Positions 8,290 through 16,169 of a DNA stretch of 49,808 nt are shown here, piece after piece; within the stretch, counting starts at the first letter, position 1, and the number at the start of each line of letters is the position of its first letter. The notes under the pieces were generated by a model. The model worked only from the letters and a program-made list of their open reading frames with translations, was not told where the DNA came from and searched no databases. This DNA comes from JBPOHE01 sp052035915 (GTDB taxonomy: Bacteria > Pseudomonadota > Gammaproteobacteria > Chromatiales > Chromatiaceae): NCBI GenBank assembly GCA_052035915.1, contig JBPOHE010000002.1, positions 1 to 49,808 of the forward strand, written 5' to 3'. A program made the position numbers and the translations under genes.

Positions 8290-10354
8290 GAAAGCGGATT
8301 TTCTGGTCGAGATCGGCACCGAAGAACTGCCGCCCAAGGCCCTGCTCAGCCTCTCCCAGACCTTTACCGAAGGCATTGAACGTCGCCTGCGGGAACTCGA
8401 TCTCGGTTACCGGACGGCGCGCTCATTCGCCACCCCCAGGCGGCTGGCGGTGTTGGTCGAGGGGCTGGATCAGGCCCAGCCGGAGCGCCGGGTCGAGCGC
8501 AAGGGCCCGGCCCTCAAGGCCGCCTTCGACGCCCAAGGCCGGCCCACCGGGGCCGCGGTAGGTTTTGCCCGCTCCTGTGGCGTCGGTGTGGAACAGTTGG
8601 AGACCCAGGAGGGCGAGAAAGGCGCCTGGTTGGTGTTCAGCCAGGTGCTCCCCGGAAAGGCGGCGCTCGAGCTCCTGCCGGGGGTGGTGGAACAGGCCCT
8701 CGATGGCCTGCCGATCCCCAAACGCATGCGTTGGGGCCAGGGTGTGGAGGAGTTCGTGCGTCCGGTGCATTGGGTGGTGATGCTCCTCGGCACCGAAGTC
8801 ATCCCCTGCCGCATCCTCGGCATCCAGGCCGATCGCGGCACCCGAGGCCATCGCTTCCACCGGCCCGGGACCATCACCCTGGAACACCCGGGCGATTACC
8901 CCCGGCGACTGAAAGAGGAAGGGATGGTCTATGCCGATTTTGCCGAGCGACGGGAGCGCGTCCGTCATGAGGCGACTTCGGCGGCGCTGACGCTGGGGGG
9001 ACAGGCCAGGGTCGAAGACTGCCTGCTGGATGAAGTCACCGCCCTGGTGGAATGGCCGGTGGCCATCGTCGGCGCTTTCGAGGAACGCTTTCTCGAAGTG
9101 CCGCCGGAGCCGCTGGTGAAGACCATGCAGGGACATCAGAAGTATTTCCCGGTGTTCGCCGAGGATGGCCGTCTTTGCCCGAACTTCATCGCCATCGCCA
9201 ATATCGAGAGCAAGGATCTTTCCCAGGTACGGGCCGGCAATGAGCGGGTGATCCGACCCAGATTCAGCGATGCGGCCTTCTTCTGGCACCAGGATCTGAA
9301 GCGCCCCCTGGCCGCGCGCCGGGATGAACTCGCCAAGGTGGTGTTCCAGGACCGGCTCGGCAGCCTCTACGACAAGACCGAGCGCCTCGCCGCCCTCGCC
9401 GGGGAAATCGCCATGGCCGTCGGCTCCGACCCCGGGCTTGGGGTGCGTGCCGCCCAGCTCTGCAAATGCGATCTCCTGACCCAGATGGTGGTGGAATTCC
9501 CCGAACTACAGGGCCTCATGGGGCGCTATTACGCCGCCGCCCATGGCGAAGCGGAGGAAACCGCCGCCGCCATCGCCGAGCATTACCAGCCCAGATTTGC
9601 CGGCGATGCCCTGCCCCGGACCGCTACGGGTCGTGCCGTCGCCCTGGCGGACAAGCTCGACACCCTCGCCGGGATCTTTGCCATCGGGCAGAAACCCACC
9701 GGCGACAAGGACCCCTTCGGCCTGCGCCGGGCCGCCCTCGGAGTGCTGCGCATCCTGATCGAGACCCCGCTCGATCTGGATCTCAAGGCCCTGCTGGACT
9801 CCGCCTGTCGGGCGCTGCCGGATGGAGTGGGACAGGGGGACACCGCCGAACAGGTGTTCGACTACATGATGGAGCGGTTGCGGGGCTATTACAGCGACCA
9901 AGGCTTCGCCCCGGATCTGTTCGACGCCGTCGCCGCAGTCCGGCCCACCCGGCCCCAGGACTTCGATCGTCGGATGCGGGCCGTCCACCGCTTCCGCGGC
10001 CTCATGGAAGCGGCGAGCCTGGCCGCCGCCAACAAAAGGATCCGCAATATCCTGCGCAAGGCGGAGGATGTCCTGCCTGAGGGTATCGACGCCGCTTGCC
10101 TGTCTTCGTCCGCCGAACAGCACCTTCTCCAGGGCGTGCAGGAGTATGCGGCCATCACCGCCCCGCTGTTCGCCCGGGGCGACTACGAGGCGGGCTTGGT
10201 CCGACTGGCGGAATTACGCCAGCGGGTGGACAGTTTCTTCGACCAGGTCATGGTGATGACCGAGGACGCCCATATCCGGCGCCATCGGCTCAAGTTGTTG
10301 GCGGAACTGGAAGCGCTTTTTCTCGCCGCGGCGGACATCTCCAGACTGCAATGA
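8282..10354 (+). CDS. glyS: Glycine-tRNA ligase beta subunit GlyS
   Basis: A 690-residue subunit that carries the tRNA-binding and HD-like domains of glycyl-tRNA synthetase. It starts FLVEIGTEELPPKAL, typical of GlyS, and contains EWPVAIVGAFEERFLEVPPE, KTMQGHQKYFPVF and the C-terminal DALR-like helical domain with FFDQVMVM near the end. The ATG at 8282 lies inside the glyQ 3' end. Its stop overlaps the next ATG as ATGA. Confidence 0.96.
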   Translation: MLEKADFLVEIGTEELPPKALLSLSQTFTEGIERRLRELDLGYRTARSFATPRRLAVLVEGLDQAQPERRVERKGPALKAAFDAQGRPTGAAVGFARSCGVGVEQLETQEGEKGAWLVFSQVLPGKAALELLPGVVEQALDGLPIPKRMRWGQGVEEFVRPVHWVVMLLGTEVIPCRILGIQADRGTRGHRFHRPGTITLEHPGDYPRRLKEEGMVYADFAERRERVRHEATSAALTLGGQARVEDCLLDEVTALVEWPVAIVGAFEERFLEVPPEPLVKTMQGHQKYFPVFAEDGRLCPNFIAIANIESKDLSQVRAGNERVIRPRFSDAAFFWHQDLKRPLAARRDELAKVVFQDRLGSLYDKTERLAALAGEIAMAVGSDPGLGVRAAQLCKCDLLTQMVVEFPELQGLMGRYYAAAHGEAEETAAAIAEHYQPRFAGDALPRTATGRAVALADKLDTLAGIFAIGQKPTGDKDPFGLRRAALGVLRILIETPLDLDLKALLDSACRALPDGVGQGDTAEQVFDYMMERLRGYYSDQGFAPDLFDAVAAVRPTRPQDFDRRMRAVHRFRGLMEAASLAAANKRIRNILRKAEDVLPEGIDAACLSSSAEQHLLQGVQEYAAITAPLFARGDYEAGLVRLAELRQRVDSFFDQVMVMTEDAHIRRHRLKLLAELEALFLAAADISRLQ

Positions 10355-10713
10355 ACCCAGCTTCCCGTCCCCAGGTCGATCCGGATTCCTATGCGGACAT
10401 GCTCGCCGCGGTGCAGGCGTTCCATACCAAACACCAGTTTCGCGAGCTGGGGGGCGAGGATCTGCTGTATCGGATTGCCCTGATGACGGAAGAATTGGGC
10501 GAGATCTCCGAATGCGTGACCAAAGGAAAAACCAAGGCGGTGCTGGCGGAAGAACTGGCGGATCTGTTGATCCTGCTGGTCGGCACCGGCATCGCCGCCG
10601 ACCTGGATCTCAACCAGGCCTTCTGGGACAAGATGACCAAGCTGCAATACCGCCGCTCACGGCTCATCGATGGTCGCATCCGGGTATCGGAATTTCAGGA
10701 CCAGCACAGCTAG
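10351..10713 (+). CDS. MazG-like nucleotide pyrophosphohydrolase
   Basis: A 120-residue all-alpha NTP pyrophosphatase-type protein. The metal-binding pattern EELGEISE at about 47-54 and EELADLLI at about 69-76 matches the MazG/HisE/dUTPase superfamily. Such single-domain proteins hydrolyse non-canonical nucleoside triphosphates; the substrate cannot be read from sequence. It is coupled to glyS by an ATGA overlap and followed 15 bases later by gmhB. Pseudomonads have no gene of this type that I recall in the equivalent cluster, so it may be a lineage-specific addition. Confidence 0.72.
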   Translation: MNPASRPQVDPDSYADMLAAVQAFHTKHQFRELGGEDLLYRIALMTEELGEISECVTKGKTKAVLAEELADLLILLVGTGIAADLDLNQAFWDKMTKLQYRRSRLIDGRIRVSEFQDQHS

Positions 10714-10728
10714 CTTGCGGGGGAGGTC

Positions 10729-11283
10729 ATGACGAAGCTGGTCATCCTGGATCGGGATGGGGTCATCAACGAAGACTCGGACGATTTCATCAAGCATCCG
10801 GACGAATGGCGCCCCTTGCCGGGAAGCCTCGAAGCCATAGCCCTGCTCAATCATCACGGCTTTCGTATCGCCGTGGCCACCAATCAATCCGGTCTGGCCC
10901 GGGGTCTGTTCGACATCGAAGACCTCAACGCCATCCACCAGAAGATGCGTGCCGAACTGGTGCGCTTGGGTGCGGTGATCGACGCCATCTTTTTCTGTCC
11001 TCATGGTCCCAGGGACGCTTGCCGCTGCCGCAAACCCAATCCCGGACTCTTCGAGGCCATCGGCGAGCGTTACCATATCCAGCTCCAGGGTGTGCCCGCC
11101 ATCGGCGATACCTTGCGGGATCTGGAAGCCGCCCGGGCCGTGGGTGCTCGCCCCATACTGGTCAAGACCGGCAAGGGCCTGCGCACCATCGAGGCCGGCG
11201 AGGGACTCGCCGGGGTGGAAATCTACCCGGATCTGCTCCGCGCCGTGCAACACCTGGTGAGTGAAGGACACCCCAAAGTATGA
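10729..11283 (+). CDS. gmhB: D-glycero-beta-D-manno-heptose-1,7-bisphosphate 7-phosphatase
   Basis: A 184-residue HAD-superfamily phosphatase that removes the 7-phosphate in ADP-heptose synthesis for the LPS inner core. The nucleophile motif ILDRDGVIN carries D8 and D10, motif II is ATNQSG, the four-residue zinc cluster lies in CPHGPRDACRCRKP at about 91-104, and motif IV is IGDTLRDL. Length and motif order match GmhB rather than histidinol phosphatase. The ATG has GGGGAGG upstream, and the stop overlaps the next ATG. Confidence 0.92.
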   Translation: MTKLVILDRDGVINEDSDDFIKHPDEWRPLPGSLEAIALLNHHGFRIAVATNQSGLARGLFDIEDLNAIHQKMRAELVRLGAVIDAIFFCPHGPRDACRCRKPNPGLFEAIGERYHIQLQGVPAIGDTLRDLEAARAVGARPILVKTGKGLRTIEAGEGLAGVEIYPDLLRAVQHLVSEGHPKV

Positions 11284-12020
11284 TCCTGCTGCGTTCCCTG
11301 CTGTATTTCGTCGCCTTCGTCATTTCGACACTGTTGTTTTCCCTGCCCATCGTCCTCTTGTATCCAGTGATCTCTTTCGACGCCGCATCGAAAATCGCCG
11401 TGGGCTGGGGACGGACCAATCTGCTGTTGTTGCGCTGGATCTGCAACCTCAGATACCGGATCCAGGGCTGGGACAACATCCCGAACGGGCCGTGCATCAT
11501 CTGTTCCAAGCATCAATCGACCTGGGAAACCCTTTCTCTGCGTGGTCTGCTGCCGCATCGACAGACCTGGATCCTGAAGCAGGAATTGCTGCGCATCCCC
11601 ATATTCGGCTGGGCGCTTCGCAAGGCGGAGCCCGTCGCCATCGAGCGCAAGGAAGGCTTGGCCGCCATCAAGCAGGTGATTCAGGCAGGCAAGGACTGCC
11701 TCGCCAAGGGGAGAATGATCGTGGTGTTTCCCGAAGGCACCCGGGTCGCCCCCGGGGAGCGGCATAAGTATGGTGTCGGCGGTGCCCTCTTGGCGGAGGT
11801 TACGGGGCATCCCATCATCCCTATCGCCCACAATGCCGGCGTTTTCTGGAAGCGACGGGGCTTGATAAAATACCCTGGTGTCATCGATGTCGTGGTCGGC
11901 CCGCCCATCCTTCCCCAAGGCCGGAAGGCCGGACAGATCAACAAGCTCATGGAAGATTGGATCGAACAAACCATGGAGCAACTGCCGCGGACATGGAAAC
12001 CAGAGACGGAAGCGGCCTAG
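11280..12020 (+). CDS. plsC: 1-acyl-sn-glycerol-3-phosphate acyltransferase (PlsC family)
   Basis: A 246-residue membrane-associated acyltransferase that makes phosphatidic acid from lysophosphatidic acid. Residues 1-32 form a hydrophobic anchor. The first catalytic block is SKHQSTWET at about 75-83, in which the H-x4-D of the family is H-x4-E, a variant I have seen described for this subgroup. Block III FPEGTR at about 151-156 and the P-I-x-P block (HPIIPIAHN) are present. It is coupled to gmhB by an overlapping ATGA and is the last gene before gyrB. In pseudomonads the equivalent gene next to gyrB is often called lptA. Confidence 0.85.
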   Translation: MILLRSLLYFVAFVISTLLFSLPIVLLYPVISFDAASKIAVGWGRTNLLLLRWICNLRYRIQGWDNIPNGPCIICSKHQSTWETLSLRGLLPHRQTWILKQELLRIPIFGWALRKAEPVAIERKEGLAAIKQVIQAGKDCLAKGRMIVVFPEGTRVAPGERHKYGVGGALLAEVTGHPIIPIAHNAGVFWKRRGLIKYPGVIDVVVGPPILPQGRKAGQINKLMEDWIEQTMEQLPRTWKPETEAA

Positions 12021-12410
12021 AGCCGATCGCCTTGGTCTTGCGTGCCGGATGATCGAGGGGGAAGGGATGCATTCTCATTAGCCCACCTTTGCTTCCACCG
12101 CCCCTCTCTTTTTCTCGCGCCACATCATCCACCTGCACAGGATGGCGGTTGATTTGGTTTATTTCTTGCCCGGTAAGCGGAACACCTTTATGGCATTATT
12201 TTTCGCACCATTCCTTTCCTAGAACCCTTCGCGACCCGCGCGGATCTCCCTCCGGTTCCGTGCCCCCGGCAGGATTCGATGTGTTGTCACTTCCATAACC
12301 CTGATGTGTGCCGATAGGCCGCTCAGGACCAAGAGATGAATATTTATCACCCTCTCACCTGCCGCTCCGAACGGAACAGGTGAAAGGTACAAAGCCTTCT
12401 GGTGAAGTTA
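12021..12410 (+). promoter_or_regulatory. gyrB upstream region with an inverted repeat
   Basis: There are 390 bases without a gene. TCACCTG (12355-12361) and CAGGTGA (12377-12383) form a 7-bp inverted repeat 27 bases before the gyrB ATG, with CCG/CGG pairs inside, so the 5' leader can fold or bind a protein. Several AT-rich patches (12150-12210, 12338-12350) could hold promoters, but no -35/-10 pair is convincing. Confidence 0.35.
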
Positions 12411-14816
12411 ATGTCTTACGATTCATCCAATATCAAGGTACTGCGCGGTCTGGATGCGGTACGCAAGCGTCCTGGTATGTATATAGGGGATACCGATGAT
12501 GGCACCGGTCTGCATCACATGGTGTTCGAGGTGGTCGACAATTCGATCGACGAAGCCCTGGCCGGTTATTGCAGCGCCATCGAGGTCATCATCCACGAAG
12601 GTGAGTCTGTCACCGTAACCGATAATGGCCGCGGTATTCCGGTCGATATCCATCAGGAAGAAAACCGCTCCGCCGCCGAAGTCATCATGACGGTGCTGCA
12701 TGCCGGCGGCAAATTCGACGACAATTCCTACAAGGTCTCCGGCGGTCTGCACGGTGTCGGCGTATCGGTCGTCAACGCCCTGTCCGAGGTGCTGCGACTC
12801 AATATTTATCGCGACGGCAAACACTATTTTCAGGAATATCAGCTTGGCGAACCCCAGGCCCCGCTGGCGGAAATAGGCCTATCCGAGGCTACCGGGACTT
12901 CGATCACCTTCCATCCGAGCGACACCATCTTTTCTTCCATCGAATTCCATTACGACATCCTGGCCAAACGCCTGCGCGAACTTTCCTTCCTCAACTCGGG
13001 GGTGCGCATCACTCTGAAAGACGAAAGAAGCGAGCGCCAGGATGTCTTCGAATATCAGGGCGGGATCAAGGCCTTCGTCGAGCACCTGAACCGTAAGAAG
13101 ACCCCCATTCATCCCCAGATCTTCTATTTCTGCGGTGAGCGCAACGACATCAAGGTCGAGATCGCCATGCAATGGAATGAGGGTTATCTCGAAATCATCT
13201 TCCCCTTTACCAACAATATCCCCCAACGGGACGGCGGCACCCATCTGGCCGGATTTCGCGCCGCCTTGACCCGATCCCTCAATCAGTACATCGAAACCGA
13301 AGGCCTGTCGAAGAAGCAAAAGGTCGAAACCTCGGGCGAGGATGCCCGGGAAGGTCTGACGGCGGTCATGTCGGTCAAGCTTCACGACCCCAAGTTCTCG
13401 TCCCAGACCAAGGACAAGCTCGTCTCTTCCGAGGTCAAAGGGGTGGTGGAGGGCCTGGTGGCGGAAAAGTTCACCGAGTATCTGCAGGAAAACCCCAACG
13501 ATGCCAAGCTCATCGCCGGCAAGATGATCGAGGCGGCCCGCGCCCGGGAGGCGGCCCGCAGGGCCAGGGAGATGACCCGCCGCAAGGGGGTGCTGGATAT
13601 CGCCGGGCTCCCCGGCAAGCTCGCCGATTGCCAGGAAAAGGACCCGGCCCGGTCGGAACTCTTTCTCGTCGAGGGCGATTCCGCCGGCGGCTCCGCCAAA
13701 CAGGGTCGTGACCGTCGCTTCCAGGCCATCCTGCCGTTGAAAGGCAAGATCCTCAATGTGGAAAAGGCGCGCTTCGACAAGATGCTCGCCTCGGTCGAGG
13801 TCGGCACCCTGATCACCGCCCTGGGTTGCGGCATCGGCCGGGAGGACTTCGATGTCAGCAAGATCCGCTACCACCGCATCATCATCATGACCGACGCGGA
13901 CGTGGACGGCGCCCATATCCGCACCCTGCTGCTGACCTTCTTCTACCGCCAGATGCCCGAGTTGGTCGATCGCGGCTATGTCTATATCGCCCAACCGCCG
14001 CTCTACAAGGTGAAAAAAGGCAAACAGGAGCGCTATCTGACGGATGATACCGAGCTGAACCTGCATCTGCTGCAACTGGCCCTGGAAGACGTCAGCATCA
14101 TCCCGGAGGGATCGGCTACTGTCCTGACCGGCCCGACCCTGGAGAGCTTCGGTCGGGAATACCTGGTGCATCAGGGCCTGCGCGAGCGCCTGAGTCGTAC
14201 CATCGAGCCGGATCTGCTCTCCAAGATCCTCTATTACTCCCCGCCGGATCTGGCCCTGTCCCAGGAGCCCTCCCATCTGGAGGAGTGGCTCGCCGAGCTG
14301 CTGACCGCCGTCAACGCCGATCGGCGTCCCGGGAATCAGTATCAGGGGAAGGTGATCCGCGGCGAGGACGGGGCGGCCCGGGGCCTGGAGATCAGCGCCC
14401 AGGTCCACGGCAGCCGACAGCACAGGATCATCCCGCTGCATTTCTTCCAGGGGGCGGATTATCGCAAGGCGCGCGACTTCGCCGAACGCATGGCGGCCTT
14501 GTTCAGCGCCAGCGCCACGATAAAGCGGGGCGACAGGAGCTTTGTGGCGAATAACTTCTATGAGGCCTGGGAACGCCTGGTCAGCGAGGCCCGGAAGAAT
14601 CAGAGCCTCCAACGCTACAAAGGTCTTGGCGAGATGAATCCGGATCAGCTCTGGGAAACCACCATGAACCCGGAAACCCGGCGCCTGTTGCGCGTCACCA
14701 TCGAGGACGCCATCGCGGCGGACGAGGTGTTCTCCACCCTGATGGGGGATCAGGTGGACCCGCGTCGGGAGTTCATCGAGAAACACGCCCTCTCGGTCGA
14801 GAATCTGGACCTCTGA
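12411..14816 (+). CDS. gyrB: DNA gyrase subunit B
   Basis: An 801-residue ATPase subunit of gyrase. The GHKL ATPase motifs are intact (EVVDNSIDEALAG, DNGRGIP at about 71-77, GGLHGVGVSVVNA), as is the TOPRIM EGDSAGGSAKQGR at about 420 and the metal-binding TDADVDGAHIRTLL. The C-terminal region keeps the GyrB tail insert (YKGLGEMNPDQLWETTM near the end). The ATG at 12411 matches the E. coli start (MSxxYDSSxIKVL) and has GGTGAAG just upstream; a GTG at 12402 would add three residues. dnaA, dnaN and recF are not adjacent. Confidence 0.97.
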   Translation: MSYDSSNIKVLRGLDAVRKRPGMYIGDTDDGTGLHHMVFEVVDNSIDEALAGYCSAIEVIIHEGESVTVTDNGRGIPVDIHQEENRSAAEVIMTVLHAGGKFDDNSYKVSGGLHGVGVSVVNALSEVLRLNIYRDGKHYFQEYQLGEPQAPLAEIGLSEATGTSITFHPSDTIFSSIEFHYDILAKRLRELSFLNSGVRITLKDERSERQDVFEYQGGIKAFVEHLNRKKTPIHPQIFYFCGERNDIKVEIAMQWNEGYLEIIFPFTNNIPQRDGGTHLAGFRAALTRSLNQYIETEGLSKKQKVETSGEDAREGLTAVMSVKLHDPKFSSQTKDKLVSSEVKGVVEGLVAEKFTEYLQENPNDAKLIAGKMIEAARAREAARRAREMTRRKGVLDIAGLPGKLADCQEKDPARSELFLVEGDSAGGSAKQGRDRRFQAILPLKGKILNVEKARFDKMLASVEVGTLITALGCGIGREDFDVSKIRYHRIIIMTDADVDGAHIRTLLLTFFYRQMPELVDRGYVYIAQPPLYKVKKGKQERYLTDDTELNLHLLQLALEDVSIIPEGSATVLTGPTLESFGREYLVHQGLRERLSRTIEPDLLSKILYYSPPDLALSQEPSHLEEWLAELLTAVNADRRPGNQYQGKVIRGEDGAARGLEISAQVHGSRQHRIIPLHFFQGADYRKARDFAERMAALFSASATIKRGDRSFVANNFYEAWERLVSEARKNQSLQRYKGLGEMNPDQLWETTMNPETRRLLRVTIEDAIAADEVFSTLMGDQVDPRREFIEKHALSVENLDL

Positions 14817-14866
14817 TCGTCCGCCGCCGAGAGAAGGATCTCTCAGGCATCGGATAAGTGCCCGGC

Positions 14867-14990
14867 GGCTCCGGGCCTCGACGGGAAATGGCCGGTTTTT
14901 GTTCTTCTAAAGAGAACAATAGCTCAGGAAAAGCTTGATTGTTCTTCGTAGGAGAACAAAAATCAGCCAAAAGGGTCCCTGCCCGGAGTC
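14867..14990 (+). repeat. Two-hairpin palindromic repeat, copy A
   Basis: Outer arms GGCTCCGGGC and GCCCGGAGTC enclose two hairpins, TTGTTCT-N7-AGAACAA at about 14899-14919 and again at about 14939-14959. The left arm ends in GGCCGGTTTTT and the right arm begins AAAAATCAGCC, so the whole element is one cloverleaf-like palindrome. It lies 50 bases after the gyrB stop. Confidence 0.8.
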
Positions 14991-15179
14991 GCCGAGGGCC
15001 TCCCTCCCGGCGGCGAATTCGGGGCGGCGCCATGGCCCGCTGGTATTGGCCGGGCTGGGATGGAACATTGTTCAGATCCCCAGTCGCGAACGCGCATGAT
15101 GTATTGACTGGAGTTTCCTGGTTGGGAGTGAAATTATTAACCCCACCTGACGTACAACCGGTCACGAGGTGAGATTCCC

Positions 15180-15779
15180 ATGCCTACCGAGATCGATCAC
15201 TCCTCCGCACAGTCTCAAGCCACTCCCGCCTTGGAAGAGATGGTCCGCTTTCTGACCGAGGAGCTGAGGGCGGTCCGCAGGGAAGCACGTCGCCAGAGAC
15301 GGCTCCTGCGGCTCATGTCACTGGCGTTGGTTACGATCCTGGTGCTGGCGGGTTGGTCGGTCCGACCCCTGTTCCCCACCGCCCAGGCCCAGCTCCAGTC
15401 GCAACGCCAGCCCATGACCCCGGAAGAGCGCACGGCCCGGCGCGAGGAGCTCCTGGCGGCGCTGCCGGCGGAGACCCAACGCGAGCTGGAGAGCTTCCAG
15501 CGGCAGGTGGACTGGTTGATCCGCTACATGCAAACCTGGGAAGAAGGCACGGCCGGGGCGGTCATCTCGCTGATGCTCTACCGCATGTCACAGAACATGA
15601 GCGTCATGCCGGCCATGGAACAGCAGATGCGCACCATGAGCGTGCAGATGGGCGCGCTACCGGCCATCGTTGCGGAACTCAATCAGATCAACGCCAAAAT
15701 GACCCTGATCAGCGGCACCATGGACTCCACCATGGGACGAGCCGGGAGGATGATGCCCTGGATGCCTTTCATGCCCTGA
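15180..15779 (+). CDS. Single-pass membrane protein with Met-rich C-terminus, function unknown
   Basis: A 199-residue protein that I cannot name. Residues 1-42 are cytosolic and rich in Arg/Glu with coiled-coil character (EEMVRFLTEELRAVRREARR). One membrane segment lies at about 44-62 (LMSLALVTILVLAGWSV). Then comes a charged helical region and, from about 125, a Met-rich stretch (MLYRMSQNMSVMPAMEQQM, then repeated MxTMS/QMGALP units) ending MMPWMPFMP. The ribosome binding site GAGGTGAG is 8 bases before the ATG. The gene is isolated between gyrB and the convergent tamA and is bracketed by palindromic repeats. Membrane scaffolding or metal binding are guesses only. Confidence 0.75.
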   Translation: MPTEIDHSSAQSQATPALEEMVRFLTEELRAVRREARRQRRLLRLMSLALVTILVLAGWSVRPLFPTAQAQLQSQRQPMTPEERTARREELLAALPAETQRELESFQRQVDWLIRYMQTWEEGTAGAVISLMLYRMSQNMSVMPAMEQQMRTMSVQMGALPAIVAELNQINAKMTLISGTMDSTMGRAGRMMPWMPFMP

Positions 15780-15794
15780 GCCACACCCTGGCCC

Positions 15795-15840
15795 GCATTT
15801 CTTACCGGGCGCCCTTGCTACGACGCCCGGTAAGAAATGC
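15795..15840. repeat. Perfect 17-bp inverted repeat after the Met-rich protein gene
   Basis: GCATTTCTTACCGGGCG (15795-15811) and its exact complement (15824-15840) are separated by 12 bases, 16 bases after the stop codon. The stem would be very stable. There is no U-run, so it is either a non-canonical terminator or mRNA-stabilising hairpin, or one unit of a repeat family. Confidence 0.7.
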
Positions 15841-15890
15841 GTGCTGGCGGCGTGGTTTGGGTTGCAAAACACGCAACCCGACCGCCGAGG

Positions 15891-16002
15891 TTTCCGGGCC
15901 TGGGCGGGTTTATCGCTTTTTGTTCTCTAACAGAGAACAATACTGTCCTATTGTTCTCAAAGAAAGAACGAAAACGACCCTTTTCCAGTCGATGCCCGGA
16001 GC
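15891..16002 (+). repeat. Two-hairpin palindromic repeat, copy B
   Basis: It has the same plan as the copy at 14867: CCGGGCC left arm, TTGTTCT-CTAACAG-AGAACAA, then TTGTTCT-CAAAGAA-AGAACGA, then GCCCGGAGC. The first hairpin has a 9-bp stem with loop AAC. It lies between the convergent 15180 gene and tamA. Confidence 0.75.
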
Positions 16003-16004
16003 TC

Positions 16005-16073
16005 GTAGGGCGGCAACCCCTTGCCGCCATTTGATGCTGATCAGGGAGTGTCGGCAAAGGATTGCCGACCTAC
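16005..16073. repeat. Paired REP-like hairpins
   Basis: GTAGG (16005) opens and CCTAC (16073) closes a pair of hairpins, GGCGGCAA-CCCC-TTGCCGCC and GTCGGCAA-AGGA-TTGCCGAC. Two divergent short stems with a shared GTAGG border is the usual architecture of REP doublets. It sits exactly between repeat copy B and the half copy at 16080. Confidence 0.65.
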
Positions 16074-16079
16074 TCTGCT

Positions 16080-16133
16080 ATTGTTCTCCTGGTAAGAACG
16101 GAAAACGGCCATTTCCCGTCGAGGCCCGGAGCC
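16080..16133 (+). repeat. Two-hairpin palindromic repeat, half copy C
   Basis: It holds only the second hairpin (TTGTTCT-CCTGGTA-AGAACGG) and the right outer arm ending GGCCCGGAGCC. That arm is the reverse complement of the left arm of the copy at 14867, which shows that the full element is symmetric. It ends 37 bases before the tamA stop. Confidence 0.65.
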
Positions 16134-16169
16134 AGATCCCTTTCCTCCGGCGTCTGTGAAATAGGCGGG

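Noticed and set aside
12355..12383. Replication-origin (DnaA-box) function of the gyrB upstream region
   Set aside because: No TTATCCACA-type boxes cluster there; only a 7-bp inverted repeat is visible.
12879..14786. 635-codon open frame antisense to gyrB
   Set aside because: Codon-bias shadow of gyrB; low-complexity His/Gln/Leu/Gly composition and no ribosome binding site.
14899..14919. SOS-box reading of TTGTTCT-N7-AGAACAA
   Set aside because: The gammaproteobacterial LexA box is CTGT-N8-ACAG; spacing and half-sites differ, and copies lie after genes rather than at promoters.
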